The notes under the pieces were generated by a model. That model did no database searches and had not been told where the DNA came from. It saw only the letters and a program-made list of their open reading frames with translations. A stretch of DNA of 64,000 nucleotides from Rhynchosporium graminicola (taxonomy: Eukaryota; Ascomycota; Leotiomycetes; Helotiales; Ploettnerulaceae), in NCBI GenBank assembly GCA_900074885.1, contig FJUW01000002.1, forward strand, positions 496,001 to 560,000, in the 5' to 3' direction. The translations under genes and the position numbers were made by a program. Positions 48,248 through 60,800 of the stretch are shown in pieces. Numbering within the stretch: position 1 is the first letter of the stretch; the number at the start of each line of letters is the position of its first letter.

Positions 48248-50595
48248 TTAGGCGAAGCTCTTGGTGAAGGTGGTAACAACATCCTTCAGTTTTGCCTCAA
48301 GTTCCTTGCTCAATGCACCCTCCTTATCAATTGTTGCCAACAAATCCGACTCGTTCGATTTCAAGTGTGCGATGAAGTCAGCCTCCCATTGCAGGATCTT
48401 GTTGACTGGGATGCTATCAAGGTGTCCGTTGACACCGGCGTAGATGAGGGGAACCATTTCGTTGACGGCCATAGGAGAGTATTGCTTTTGCTTCAAGAGC
48501 TCGGTCAACTGTAATGGATTCTGTCAGCTACAGTCTCTCAAAATTCATGCTCATCCTTAGAATCTTAACTTACGCGTTCACCACGGTTAAGAGTCTGTTT
48601 GGTGGAGGCATCCAAATCGGAACCGAATTGGGCGAAAGCTGCAACCTCACGGTACTGGGCCAAGAAAAGCTTCAAGGAACCAGCGACTTGCTTCATGGCC
48701 TTAAGTTGGGCGGCTGAGCCGACACGGGAGACAGAAAGACCGACGTTAATCGCAGGTCGGATACCCTTGTAGAAAAGTTCGGCTTCCAAGAAAATTTGTC
48801 CATCGGTAATAGAGATAACGTTGGTTGGGATATAGGCAGACACATCACCACCTTGGGTCTCAATGATGGGAAGGGCAGTCAGAGATCCACCACCGTGCTT
48901 GTCGCTCATCTTGGCCGCACGCTCGAGAAGTCGAGAGTGGAGGTAGAAGACATCTCCGGGGTAGGCCTCACGTCCGGGTGGGCGACGGAGAAGCAGAGAC
49001 ATTTGTCTGTATGCGACAGCTTGCTTGGAAACTAATCAAGGTCTTAGTAAGAACTTCAAAGCAGAACCTTTCAAGGACAAAGAAGACATACGATCATCAA
49101 AGATAATAACGGCGTGCTTTCCGTTGTCACGGAACCATTCTCCAATGGATGTCTGATGAATGTCAGTAACTGCACTTTATTATGATAATGATGAGGTTCT
49201 CCCAAAACGATTTGCACATTGAACGACTGCCTCCCAGGATTTCGAGGAAATTCAACATGAGCGTCGGGAAAACCGTCCACTCGGTGAACGTAAAGAAAAC
49301 TTGGGCATGCCGGGTACTTACACCAGTGAAGGGAGCCTGTGAGCAATAGTTGTTAGCAAAGCTTGCTCAGAGAAGCGTAATGGAGAGCTAAGACATACAA
49401 TGTACTGAAGCGGAGCTGCTTCAGAGGCAGTGGCGGCAACGATGATGGAGTACTTCATGGCGTCGTTCTCCTCAAGGGTCTTGACAAGTTGAGCAACGGT
49501 GGATCGCTTTTGTCCAACAGCGACGTACACGCAGTAGAGCTTCTTGGACTCGTCGGTTCCGTCGTTCCAACGCTTCTGGTTAAGCATAGCATCGAGAGCA
49601 ACAGCGGTCTTTCCGGTTTGACGATCACCAATGATCAATTCACGTTGACCACGTCCAATTGGCACCATTGCGTCGACAGACTTAAGCCCAGTCTGTACTG
49701 GCTGGTTGACGGAGTGTCGGGGAAGAATACCTGGAGCCTTCAACTGAGCACGACGCTTCTCAGTGGTCTTGATAGGTCCCTTTCCATCGATGGGGTTTCC
49801 GAGAGCATCAACGACACGGCCGAGCATTTCAATTCCAACAGGAACATCAACAATCTCTCCAGTACGCTTGACAGTCTCACCCTCCTTGACCAAACGATCG
49901 GAACCGAAAAGCACAACACCGACTTGACCAGCTTCCAAGTTCATGCACATACCCTTGACACCGGACGCGAACCTGCTCCCATCAGCTCTTAAGCCCTTCG
50001 GATGTTCTCATGTACTTACTCAACAAGCTCCTCAGCTTGCACATTGCTCATACCATGAACACGGGCAATACCATCACTTTTAGCCAGTCAGCACTGAAAT
50101 GCATTACCAGATTCTCGAACGTGTAGCTCTTCATATCGTATTTGTTATGATGCAACGTACCCGACGGACAAAACACGTCCGGTCTCGGCAAGGCCAGACT
50201 CTTCCTGGACACCTCTAATTCTTTGCTCGAGGATGGATGAAACTTCGGTTGGCGATGCCTTATCAGCAGATGCGTAGCCTCGGATTTGTTTTGATGCTGC
50301 GTTGAAAGCTGCAGGTGCGGCGGTTCGTCCCTATGTGAAAAGACCCGTTAGCCGAAGCCCGAAAAACATCCAAAGTCGTAGCTCCTGAAGCTGGCTCAAC
50401 AGCTCCCAACCACCGACATGCAAGCTGCAAGAGTATCAATTGAGCTCTCTAAAGAAGCTTCGATTGATATCGATGGATTGAAAATGGTTGAGAGGAGTTG
50501 TGGATGACATAAAATAGACGTACAGCTGCGACTCTGCCGGACGCAGAGATTGCGCCAACCGTCCGGCTGGACTGGCGGAGAGCGTTCCTAAACAT
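48248..50595 (-). CDS. ATP1: Mitochondrial F1F0 ATP synthase subunit alpha
   Basis: Core subunit of the F1 catalytic head in the mitochondrial matrix. Presequence [20 protein letters not shown]. Family landmarks: Walker [27 protein letters not shown], and the alpha-subunit run [20 protein letters not shown]. The [20 protein letters not shown] segment is also diagnostic. At least eight exons. Exon 1 is 50524-50595 and intron 1 is 193 nt. A 15-nt exon (49322-49336) encodes APFTG between LQYI and [13 protein letters not shown], restoring the conserved APYTGCSIGEWF region. The stop follows TTFTKSFA at 48248. The ATG at 50595 gives a proper presequence; the longer upstream frame has no support. 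Confidence 0.95.
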
Positions 50596-53028
50596 GGTGA
50601 CCACGGTCTTTGGGTAAACAAGAGGGAAAAGAATCAATTGCAGAGGCAATTGATAAAGAGGAGATGACGATGCGATGGGTTGTGGCGGGTGATGGTTTGA
50701 AGACCTCTGGAGATTGAAGCAGCAACGGAGGAGAGCCACGGCACGAGAAGGAGTCTTTCGACGCTAGGAAAGTCACGGGGAGGGCTGATCCACCTTGCTG
50801 GACCGACAAGACCGCGAACCAATCATGACTCAACATTCGCTGTTGGCGAAAATGGTCAGAATTTGACAACAGATGTTTATGACTTTATTCCTGGCCAGTA
50901 ATTGACCTGTGAATCTCTCGCTTCTTGTCCAAGAATTGTCTGTTCGATGTATTGACAATGAGAGGCTTAGAGTACCTAGGTAGCCAACTGCTAGATTCTC
51001 CAGTGTAGTGGAGGGAATCACGTGTCATTAGCCAATCAATGCCATTCAAAAATGTTCCTGTTCACCCAACTTCATCTTCTTCGTCACCTCGTCTCGATGC
51101 TCTTCCACAATACAGGGTAATGTTTGCCGTTGATTATTGGGGTCTTTTTGGGGTCTAATGACCGTCAATTGCTGCATCGGATTCGTCGTCTTCTCCTCCA
51201 GTAACCACGAGGTCGCCATTGTATATCTTGGCTACCTATCATTTCGGCGACTTCAGCCCAGCCTTACGTGCGATAATCAACCGCACAATATAAGGTCATA
51301 TGTGGAGCCGTTCTGCCACAGCGTCAAGCGGCGCGGCAACTCCTTCGGTGTTGTCGGCCTACCTTTGCATCTATTTTCGTGTTGGCTCTGTGCAATTCGT
51401 GGAGAGATATATGCGCTTATCGCGCTCGTTTGATCAGTTGATCCAGCGTAAAGCGGAACGAGCTGCTGCAAAATTTGAAGCCTGGCGAATCACAAATGAT
51501 TTGAAGTATTCATATACCTGTCCATGGACGAACTGCCCATGTATCTTCGCAGCTAAAATGGTGGGGATGGATAATCACCTTTTTTGGCATTGGAATTCTG
51601 CATATCATATGGCATCTTTTCAAATCGTAAGGATAACAAGCCGGCGGCAATTCGTCGAAGTTCATGCAGAAATATGCAAATGGAGTTTATGACTATCCAA
51701 CAGATTTGGCTGAAGGATTGGCGAATCAGGACCCAATGGAATAGCAATCTAGATTTAGGTCGAAGTAGTTCTTTCTGCTATTCCTTCTTACGGTCGGAAG
51801 ACTTTCAATCTTCGAGGTTCCTTTGTTGCTTCAAAACGCTGAGAGCAACCGGGAATAGAAAATCGTGCATATTTAGAATTCCTGTTGGGCTGATCTATTG
51901 GAAGAACATCCAGTTCTGGTGGAGAAGCGTATGCTTCCGCTGACCCACTCTTGCTCTAACGCTTTCCGAAATACATTGCTGTTCTGTAATTACTGGTGAA
52001 ATTGCTCTGGGCGTCATCTTTGAATCGCCATTGTCCCCTTCCTTTTGGAAATGCTTGGCCAATGTGCATGACTTTCGCTGTTCTCGAGGCTTACAATCAC
52101 AGTCCAATCCGGCGTCCGCGTAGCTTCATGCATTTCTAGCCATAGCTGAATTTGGTGAACTGACCCTTGTTTTCATTGATCATTGATAACGTTCTGACTA
52201 TTTCGTTCCAGTTGCCTGGACACGATTTGTTTGTAATGGTATAAAGCACTCAGATATGTAAGAAGCCCCCAAGCAAGAGACGAGGCCTTGCATTTTTGAA
52301 AGTCTTTCAGTGCTGGCCCATACGAAAGAGATCATAATTCTTCACCGCAATTGGATTTCGAGGATCTATCATATTCAAAACCAACCTCGTTTATCACCGA
52401 AGCAACATGTACGTTGCGCTTGCATTTCCGATAACAAGGAGATAGGTGCGTTGAACACAGATGATTCCTCTCTGCGTACTGAACCAGGCTCCTGAAAAGA
52501 CTAATCTCATCCGATTGGATACGACGACCCAACAAACTTCGGGAACGTAAGTTTGACAGCATAGCAAGCTGGCTGGCATTCCTTTTCGCTCACATACTAC
52601 ATATCCATATGATTGCTAACACCAACAATAGACAACTTCCTTACAGCGTTGATCAGGCCAAATGTCGCTATTAATGGCGATAGCGAAAAACAGCTTCTTT
52701 GCTATCTCTAGATCTATCAATTACCGAAAAGTCGATTTCCATGTCAGCCTCGTAAGTCACTCCTGGTCTGACCGTGCGCCACTTAGACGCATAAGTCAAG
52801 TGAAGTTGGTGTATTTCGAACAATATGAAAGCTATAAGAGGATCGCTTCGTCATAGTTATCAATTTGTATCTGATCATTCAATGTCTAGTCTCGCTCGCC
52901 TTGCAGTTCACTTCCAAAAGTGAGCACATATTCACTCGCCTGCGACTGACCTGTACGACCGTAGACAAATATCAAGTCATCCTCGCCGAAACTCTTCCTT
53001 CTTTCATATAATCGACAAGACCATTGCA
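50596..53028. other. 2.4-kb region without a confident gene
   Basis: Contains the ATP1 promoter on its left. The frame 51300-51692 is the only one with an ATG and somewhat protein-like sequence (listed separately). No transposon or RNA gene recognised. Confidence 0.35.
51300..51692 (+). CDS. Doubtful 130-aa hypothetical protein
   Basis: Not recognised. A basic helical stretch (LIQRKAERAAAKFEAWRI) is followed by YTCPWTNCPCIFAAKMVGMD and NHLFWHWN. The C-x4-C ... H-x4-H spacing loosely resembles a C2H2 zinc finger but lacks its usual core residues. It may be an exon, a relic or chance. Confidence 0.2.
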   Translation: MWSRSATASSGAATPSVLSAYLCIYFRVGSVQFVERYMRLSRSFDQLIQRKAERAAAKFEAWRITNDLKYSYTCPWTNCPCIFAAKMVGMDNHLFWHWNSAYHMASFQIVRITSRRQFVEVHAEICKWSL

Positions 53029-55057
53029 ATGGCTTCTCTGAGTCACAGATCGCCCACAGGCATTGCTTATTTGAAGATTTCTCATTTAGGAAGATGCAGA
53101 ACTACCCTGAGCCACTTCGCAAGATCGTTCAAGTCCGTCCCCAACCGCCGTGGACCTTCTGGTCTTGAAGGTGACAGCAAGATAGGTAACGCCATGGGAA
53201 GTAATCAACTCTATCTTCTACCTCAGACTGGCATATGTACCCCGACCCCGACTTCCCTTCTAAAACCTACGCTTCCACTTGCATTTCCATATGAGCACAT
53301 TCGAGCCCCAAGCCTAGCTCTCAATGACCAAAAGGAATCTCCAGCTCAAGATCTTTTGAACCTTCAACGTGGCGCTCAGGTTGAGCCTGTAGCCACTCCC
53401 GCTTATTATATAGGCTCGAAATTTGACCGCATCCCCTACTGGCAGAAAATCGGTCGCTGGAAAGATGTTTCCGAAGAACATTTCCTATCATATAAGTGGA
53501 ACGTGAGTAGGAAATCCGTTCTATCCTATGCGCTATGCTAACACGAATGATAGACCGCCAAAGATGTACAAGGGAAGATGAAGCTGTACGGCTTTCTCCA
53601 GGAGATGTTACCTGAAATGATCCCAGCCAAAGGACAACAGGATCCAAATATTAGTCGAGAGGAATTCATCAAGGACGTTATGGACGGTATAGCTATGGCG
53701 CCAATGTCAATTCGCTTGACACCACACATTCTTGCCAGTATTGATGTTCGTCACTACCCTATCCTCTCAGATCCTGCCAGATGGTCTTTTCGTGTATTGA
53801 CTGCTTAACATAGTGGGAAAACCCTCTCAACGACCCACTAAGCAAGCAGTTCATCCCCAAAAAGTCAACCTTCCAACCGGACCATCCGAGACTGACCCTG
53901 GATTCTCTCCATGAACAAGAAGATAGCCCTTGTGAAGGACTTGTTCACCGATATTCCGATAAGTGTCTCTTCCTAGGCAAGTTCTCTAGCACTTCTCGAT
54001 GATATAATTATACTAACATATCGAAAAGCAAGCTCTCACTGCCCTCTCTATTGTCGCTATTGTACACGTTCCTATGCCGTTGGTGCCGATACCGAAACCG
54101 TTTCCAAAGCATCATTAAAGCCCAAGAGAGCCCGCTGGAACACAATGCTGGACCACATCGCGAACACTCCTTCCATTCAGGACGTTGTTATCTCTGGTGG
54201 CGATTCATACTCCCTCACGCCTGATCACCTCCGCATGATTGGGGACCGTCTCATGGACATCGATCACGTTCGTCGCTTTCGAGTTGCCACCAAAGGACTC
54301 TGCGTTTCTCCTTCCCGAACCCTCGATCCCAACGATGGATGGACAGATGAGCTGATCCGTCTTTCTGAAATTGGCAGACAGAGAGGTAAACATGTCGCTT
54401 TACACACGCACTTCAACCACCCGAATGAGTTCTCAGTAGGTAACGGGCTAGCCACCATTCTGTATTCTGAATATCTCAAGAGAATATTGGGCCTTTCATT
54501 ATCATTCCTTCCAAACACTTTTGTTATGGCGATTACTAATTACCCTGTTACCATAGTGGGTTTCGAGAGAGGCAGCACAGAAGCTCTTTCAGAACAGTGT
54601 AGTGGTACGCAACCAAGCCGTCCTATTAAAAGGTGTCAACGACGACGCTGAAACGATGGGAAATTTGTTACGAGAGTTGGGTGACAGCAACATTATGCCT
54701 GTATGCCACCCTATCTTCCCTACACTCTACTCGTATATTTCTAACTAGATTCAGTACTATGTATATGCTGGTGACATGGTGAAGGGAGTCGAAGACCTTC
54801 GCACACCACTCCAAACCATCCTGAATCTCGAGTGTCAACTCCGCGGTAGCATTGCCGGCTTCCTCATGCCTCAATTCGTCGTCGACCTCCCAGGTGGCGG
54901 CGGAAAGCGTCTTGCTTCTTCATACCGCTCGTATGACCGCAAAACTGGTGTTTCAACTTTCGTGGCTCCAGCAGTGAAGGGACTGAGGAAGGCGGACAAG
55001 GTCTACGAGTATTTCGATCCGCTGGATTCGGTACAACAGTCTCTTCCTGAAGAGTAG
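53029..55057 (+). CDS. kamA: Lysine 2,3-aminomutase (KamA family radical SAM enzyme)
   Basis: Converts L-lysine to beta-lysine using S-adenosylmethionine, a [4Fe-4S] cluster and PLP. Six exons give 562 aa, all joining in frame (introns 53503-53553, 53746-53813, 53977-54028, 54436-54556, 54701-54748). The N-terminal ~50 residues are Arg/Ser-rich and lack acidic residues, so a mitochondrial presequence is likely. The core aligns by eye with bacterial KamA: HRYSDKCLFL, then the cluster motif CPLYCRYC (C-x3-C-x2-C), ISGGDSYSL, HTHFNHPNE, VRNQAVLLKGVNDD, YYVYAGDMVKGVEDLRT, and VVDLPGGGGK with the PLP lysine. The Asp residues that in the clostridial enzyme hold the substrate epsilon-amine (AGD and VVD) are present. 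The third intron has a GC donor. Confidence 0.92.
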
Positions 55058-56163
55058 AGGCTCTGAGGGTGACCGATTGAGGATCGTGTAAATGCTTTCT
55101 ATTAAAGCGATCGGGGTGGAAGGGGAGTCTATGATGGGTTCAGCAGGGATGCTTACAGTTGGACCGTACTCATCTTCGTTGTTTTCTGCTTACATGATAT
55201 TCATCGCGTGCTTTTGCATCTCATGGGGAGCCGGGTCAATTTTCCTTGCCGTCAGCTATAATCATCACCATAATTTGGGTGGTGAGGTATTGGATATACC
55301 TGGCGGACCCTGGCACTTGTACAGCTCTATCTCTCGACAAACATTAGCAGTCATCAGCCACAGCAACGATTAGGCTGCTCATAGAAGGGAGGGATGGAAC
55401 AAGTTGACAGTGGGAATTTTTTTTCCATAGAACAATAAAATGCGTATGTTTTTCTTACTTTTGTCGCCTTTCACAAATGACCTCCAACCCGAAGGGAGAT
55501 TGAGTCTGTTATAGTGAACCAAAATGTCAGCTGTAGCTTAAAAATTATCTTTAACCATGAACGATCCATCTCATTTCACATCGGGATCGATTCAAACTTC
55601 CATGGGAGTCATAGAGCTGCAACAGACCTTGACCTAGGTAGTAGTTCAAAGTAAAGACTTTGAAAAAGACTTCTGCTCAAGCTTTCTCCAGTACTGAAGT
55701 CCTGACTACTTCTTCAGACACGAACTGAGTCATCCTCGAATGCCGCAGCGGCAACATCCCCCGATAGAATTTTGTATACATGTGTACGTAAGCACTGAGA
55801 AGAGTTACGGACACGTCAAGCACAACATGCCACCGGTGAACAGCAAATCAATCTTGCCATGGTCGGGTGGGCACATGATGTCAGCACATTCTAGGGAGTT
55901 CTGTAGTCGACATGATATTGCAAAAATCCTGCGGAACTAGGATGAGATGTTGGGAACAGTCATTAATTTATATAAAAAAACTGATATATAGCTGGGCAGG
56001 CCGAGCTTTGGAAGCTCAGCCTGGGATGCTACAGAACTACGACGTGTAACTTTATAGAAGACTAGTGAGCTTTGGCAAGTTATCCAGCTCGTTGTCTTGG
56101 CCGTTTCTGTCATCTCAGTTAGGCGTTTGTGTCCAGGACCTCCGGATCTAGTATTCAGCGGCA
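55058..56163. other. Intergenic region
   Basis: About 1.1 kb. A 93-codon frame at 55092-55373 directly after the kamA stop is probably 3' UTR. No gene recognised. Confidence 0.35.
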
Positions 56164-56478
56164 TCATGTAGTGCCAGCCCAGGAATGCCACATTCTCCGG
56201 AGTCTAATAATCGTCTACGCAAGCAAGCAGATATAGACAGAACGGGAAGGGAAAGCTTACCTGGATGAGCTTCCGAGGAGCAAGCGTATGAGGAATTCTA
56301 GGATATAAGCCATGAGCATAATTCCGAACGTCGAGGGGGAAAATGAAGTAGTTGAATTTTTGTCAAAACTCCTTCTTCCTTGGGTTGGGGGCGTAGCGTC
56401 TGCAAGCTTGCCTTTTCGGAAAGGGGCAATTTCTAGATTCCAGAGTGAAAGGTTTTCAGGATTCCTCAATGTTGACAT
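56164..56478 (-). CDS. Doubtful small membrane protein, two exons
   Basis: Not recognised. From the ATG at 56478 a 73-codon frame ends in a hydrophobic segment (FGIMLMAYILEFLIRLLLG). A GTAAGC donor and TAG acceptor (intron 56204-56260, 57 nt) extend it by 13 residues to a stop at 56164, total 85 aa. Clean splice signals and one predicted membrane helix are the only support. Confidence 0.28.
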
Positions 56479-57275
56479 TTTCAACGACAACCTTTAAGCG
56501 AAGCTTCAATTGAGGTCGCCGGCCGCTAGCGTAAACTATCCATTATACTACCACCTATTCTGGAGTTTCTGTCACCATTCTTGAACGACCTCTTCGAAGT
56601 CTTTGAGCCAACTCTTTAAATTTCATTCCAGTATCAAATTCAAAGCATCGGATACGTGAGCGGGTATACGCAACTCATTTTTGGCATAAGTGCCGAGCTG
56701 CAGCGGCGATCCTCGGCGGCATACTTCGGCGTCTATGAATCGAAGCTGCCAACGATCCTAGGACAGAATAGAACTACGGATTAATTAATTGGAATCGAGA
56801 CATACTTGTTCAGCTGAACATCGCCTTGCTACAAAGCCGAAATTCTCATGCTAAGCCCGATCTGGTACCTAGCAGCATACTTGCTAGAAGTATTCCCGAC
56901 AACGTACAGCTCGTGACAATTTCAATTATGCTTTAGAGTGATTGCATCTGCAAATGTCATTCAAATTTGCTCTACTAAGCCTATAGACCAAGCAGCGTCT
57001 CCGTGACGTTTGCGGCAATCGGGTGATGGAAGAACTGTGAACGAGACTTCAGCAACTTTCAATTCTGATCTCGAACCTCACAGTCATAGAATAGAGCACA
57101 AAGATTCCGAGTTCTTTAGCTAAGTATATAAGTGGAATCCTAAGTATCAAATCTTTTTTCCTCATCCCCATCTTCATCTTCATTTTCATCTATATCCCCT
57201 TCATCCATCTTTGTTATCTTTTATCTTCTCATCCACTTAACTCACTATAGCTCTTCTCGGTATTCTCATCTCACC
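56479..57275. promoter_or_regulatory. Upstream region of the secreted-protein pseudogene, with a C/T-rich leader
   Basis: About 57150-57270 is a long pyrimidine-rich tract (TTTTTCCTCATCCCCATCTT and similar). This is a usual feature just before the start codon of highly expressed fungal genes. It supports a formerly active gene immediately downstream. Confidence 0.4.
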
Positions 57276-57873
57276 ATAAATTTTCGAAACTCGATCATCC
57301 TCACCACTCAAGGCCTTGCTTCTGGTAGCTCTGCAATTCTTACCTCAGGAGCCGAGTCTGAACCAGTCATCACCGTATACGTTGATGCAGGCGCAGAGAA
57401 GCCCGGAGCACCGACATCATCAACTTCGGAGTTTCCAATAATGCCACAGTCATCCCCAGCCTCGAATTCATCGAAGGTGCAGACGACATGGTCAAAGATA
57501 CTCCTTCAATAGCAATCGAGCCACTATCGCTAAGCGCGCAAACTGCTACCCACGCAATATACAATTGCAAGCCACGGAAAGCGACCGAAGCTGGATGTTC
57601 GACAGATTCAACGAGGGCTACTGGGGCACAAATTTCAGAATCGACGGGCCGGGGAACTGGCAGCTCTACTCTGATTTGGCAATGGTTCGTGTCAAGTTCA
57701 AGTACCTCTGGGAGTCGACTCATGTCAATACGTGGGAGATCTCGTGGGATTTGGGCCTGATTGGAGATGCTTGCTGTAGGAATAACTGGATGAAAAGTTG
57801 CTTCAATGGCATCCAACAGGCTCATGGATATACCGGCAAAGCTGTCAATGTTGGTCTCTACTCTAGACACTAG
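57276..57873 (+). pseudogene. Probable broken gene for a secreted protein of unknown family
   Basis: The last 110 codons are continuous and protein-like: rich in W, Y, F and N, with CYPRNIQLQATESDRSWMFD, a CC pair and KSCFNG, stop at 57873. Upstream, two other frames carry protein-like sequence in turn (NFRNSIILTTQGLASGSSAI near 57279; INFGVSNNATVIPSLEFIEG near 57415). Changes of frame near 57400 and 57500 have no plausible intron of normal length. The position expected for the start reads ACCATAAATTTT, so an ATG may have become ATA. Overall it looks like a secreted protein gene with lost start and two frameshifts. A long antisense frame over the same bases is taken as a shadow. Confidence 0.4.
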
Positions 57874-60800
57874 GCATAAGTTTCCCCTCCAGGTGTGTTA
57901 TTTAGCTGAGCTTTTCTGATTTGGAGGTTTACATTTACCTCAAGATTGGACGGTAGAACGAATGATCCATTTTGGAACTTTTCGAGAAATGATTCTGAAG
58001 TATTTGGGGAGGTGATGTGAATTCGCAGTAGTTTTGTGGGACTTTGCTGTGGGAGTACTTGAACAGCTTTGGTGGTAGATTAGATCGCTATCACGATTTG
58101 ATTTTGCTCACTGTAACAACCAAGTCGAAGATTCCAACTACAGAATTTCCTTGGAATGTGTGAGTAATAATCATTCGTCACGGAAGTCTACTCTCTGACC
58201 TCAATTGTCGGAGCGTCCTATTGAAGTACTCTTACTGCATGCATATCAGTGTTGCGCCTATTTGCAGCGAAATCATCATGAGAGAATCCAGTCAATAGTA
58301 AATTATATGCTTAATAGTTTTAGTAATATTGACTCTGCGTATTGACATCGAGAGCTCTCAAGTTTCAAGACGACTTCATCTGGCCTCGAAGAGGAAAAAC
58401 TCGAAGAGGAAGAGGTATCGTTCAACGGATGTGTATATTTTGAAGGCAGGCACTTACACTGCACGATGGAAGAAAACAGTTTGGCGAAACAGAATTTCGA
58501 GGGGAATCCCATTTTCTAGCTGATGCATCCACACTTATGGAATGATAGGCAAAAGAAACAAGGGAATGTAGGCTCACACGTCGCTGTCGCACGCACGAAG
58601 CGACATGCTAGCACATCCTGTATTACTAGTCCTTATGTTGGGTAAAGAGAGAAAGCGGTGTGCTATGCTAGAATATTGAACCTCAACGACTTGGAGAGTA
58701 CCGCACCATCCCGTGCTCGTAGAAAAATCTTCCTACCCTACCACCATTTCACACAGCTGTACTTCACTTGTATGCCCCAAATCTGACATCTGTAATGTTG
58801 ACCGAGGAAGTGGCCATCTTCCAACGAAAATGGAGGCACGAAAGACGCAAATCAGATCGCGAATACGTAATCACAGACGTCTATTTGCTCGGGCCAATAC
58901 TTGAAACCCGAAAACCAACATCGGTAGCCCCTTAGCGGTCATTCTCCAAGTTAAAAGGGGGAACTGAAAACAGCCAATTCAGCGAAATAATCCAGATCAA
59001 AAGTAAAAAATTCTGCTGATCATTCACGAAGAATGTTTCAGTCCGGCAGTAAGTGAACCATGTTTCCGAAATGTCTCGGGGACGAGTCGCGGGAAGGGCG
59101 GTGACGAACGCAGTGATTCAGATGAAAGACAACGCACAACGTGGAGTGATGTGAGAAACAAAGTTTGAGATCAGGACCCATCCCGTTGAGATAAATAGAT
59201 GTGTAAGTTTCAATGCTTGGATGAGAGGTGAATGTGTTGAAATAGAGGCATGCATGGGGACTAATAATCAACCAGGAGAATATATATACATACTGTGACG
59301 TGGCTTACTATCATTTACCAATGTATAATCTCTTCAACCGCCCCAGATCTTTCACAAAAGTAAAAATGAGGAATGCAAAGCTTGGATCGAAACCAAACAC
59401 GGTTCTCTGAAGATCCCGTTAGCATCACAAGGAAAGACACGGCTCCGAGATCCTGCTCAATCGAGATCAGGGAGCTCGGACGATTCACTCTGAATTTGGG
59501 TTCCCTCCCCGAATATTGTATTGAAAATCATAAGAGGGGCACAATCGATAGTAGAAGTGAAGGGGTGCAAAGAGGGGAGAAGAGCAAGTAAGGGAGCGCC
59601 CCGTGCCTTTGCGGGGAGCCATAGTCGGTGTCTGAAGTCAACTTCGCCATTTCGTGCAACGGACCTTTCCAATGATATGCGATTCTGCAGCAGTTGTGAT
59701 TTGGTGATAGATGTCTCCAACCTCGCCCTACTGCATGCGGATGTTCCGACTTAATAACCAAATGAATCTTGATACGGATAGGGCCAAGTCGAGCTCCATT
59801 GAATCGGGCTCGGCGGCACGCAGGTACTTATACTATTCTTACCGGTATATTCGACGTGATATGGTAAGATAAGAGACACCATCAGGGTATAATTCTGAGG
59901 TTGAAGGGGACTGATATCGTGGTAGTATGTATTAAAGGCCTCCTGGCATCCTGTCATGCCTTGGCGGACATGAAACACGCCCTTTCTTGAAGGGAATCCG
60001 CGAATTTGGGCCGGCGGCATGGCTCGTTGACCACGGGCAGGCTGGAAGTAATTTTCAATTCATCCAAAGTGTTGGTCAGGCTAGGAATGAATCCCCGTCT
60101 TTAAACCACATCCCCGATGATAAGTTCTTTAGAATGTTGACATTTGGCGTCGTTATTCTCACAAAAATCCGGGTTCCTGATGGGCCTCTGCAGGCTTCGA
60201 ATTATGGATGATGATACTTCGAACGCACATGCAAGCCTACATATACTTAACTTGGAAATGCGATACCGTACTGCATCTTGCATCCCGCTGTCGCTGCAGT
60301 CCAACCCCAAACTTTGGAGGTGAACCGGCTATTATGCATCGGATGGAAGGACAAACGTGGAACATTTATCCCGCGAATCATATCGTGTATTTACTTCCCT
60401 TTTTGGCGCTCGCCTCTTGCAAGTCAATATGTCTTTGATACTGAATTTAATAACGAAGCTTGGCGACGTCGCGGCTTGGACACTTTTCATCCAGCACAGC
60501 TCCCTAGGTATATGCCAAAGAAGAGAAAACCTCGAAAATGTCATTTGCATGTGCATCGTACGGAGCGGCTGGCTGCTGAAAGCAAGGGAAGGAAGGGTGT
60601 TGGGTATGTTACTGCTGCAATGTATGCAAGGGCAAAGTGCATGCATGCAACAACGCATTGGAACCATGTTTTTCTCGTGTGGGATCCGTTGGCAGGAAAC
60701 AAGTTTTCACGAGGGTACGGGGGGGCGGAAGTCGTGATGTTGGTGATGTCTTGTTGTTGGTGTTTTAGCTACCCGAGAGTGGCCATTGGAGTTGCGGCGT

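Noticed and set aside
36004..55057. Idea of a mitochondrial gene cluster (JAC1, PTC7-type, ATP1, kamA)
   Set aside because: Genes are far apart, on both strands and separated by unrelated or empty DNA; four mitochondrial genes among this many can be coincidence.
57370..57870. 166-codon antisense open frame opposite the secreted-protein pseudogene
   Set aside because: No ATG-supported domain, no Trp and bland composition; the plus strand has the stronger protein-like sequence, so this is probably a shadow.
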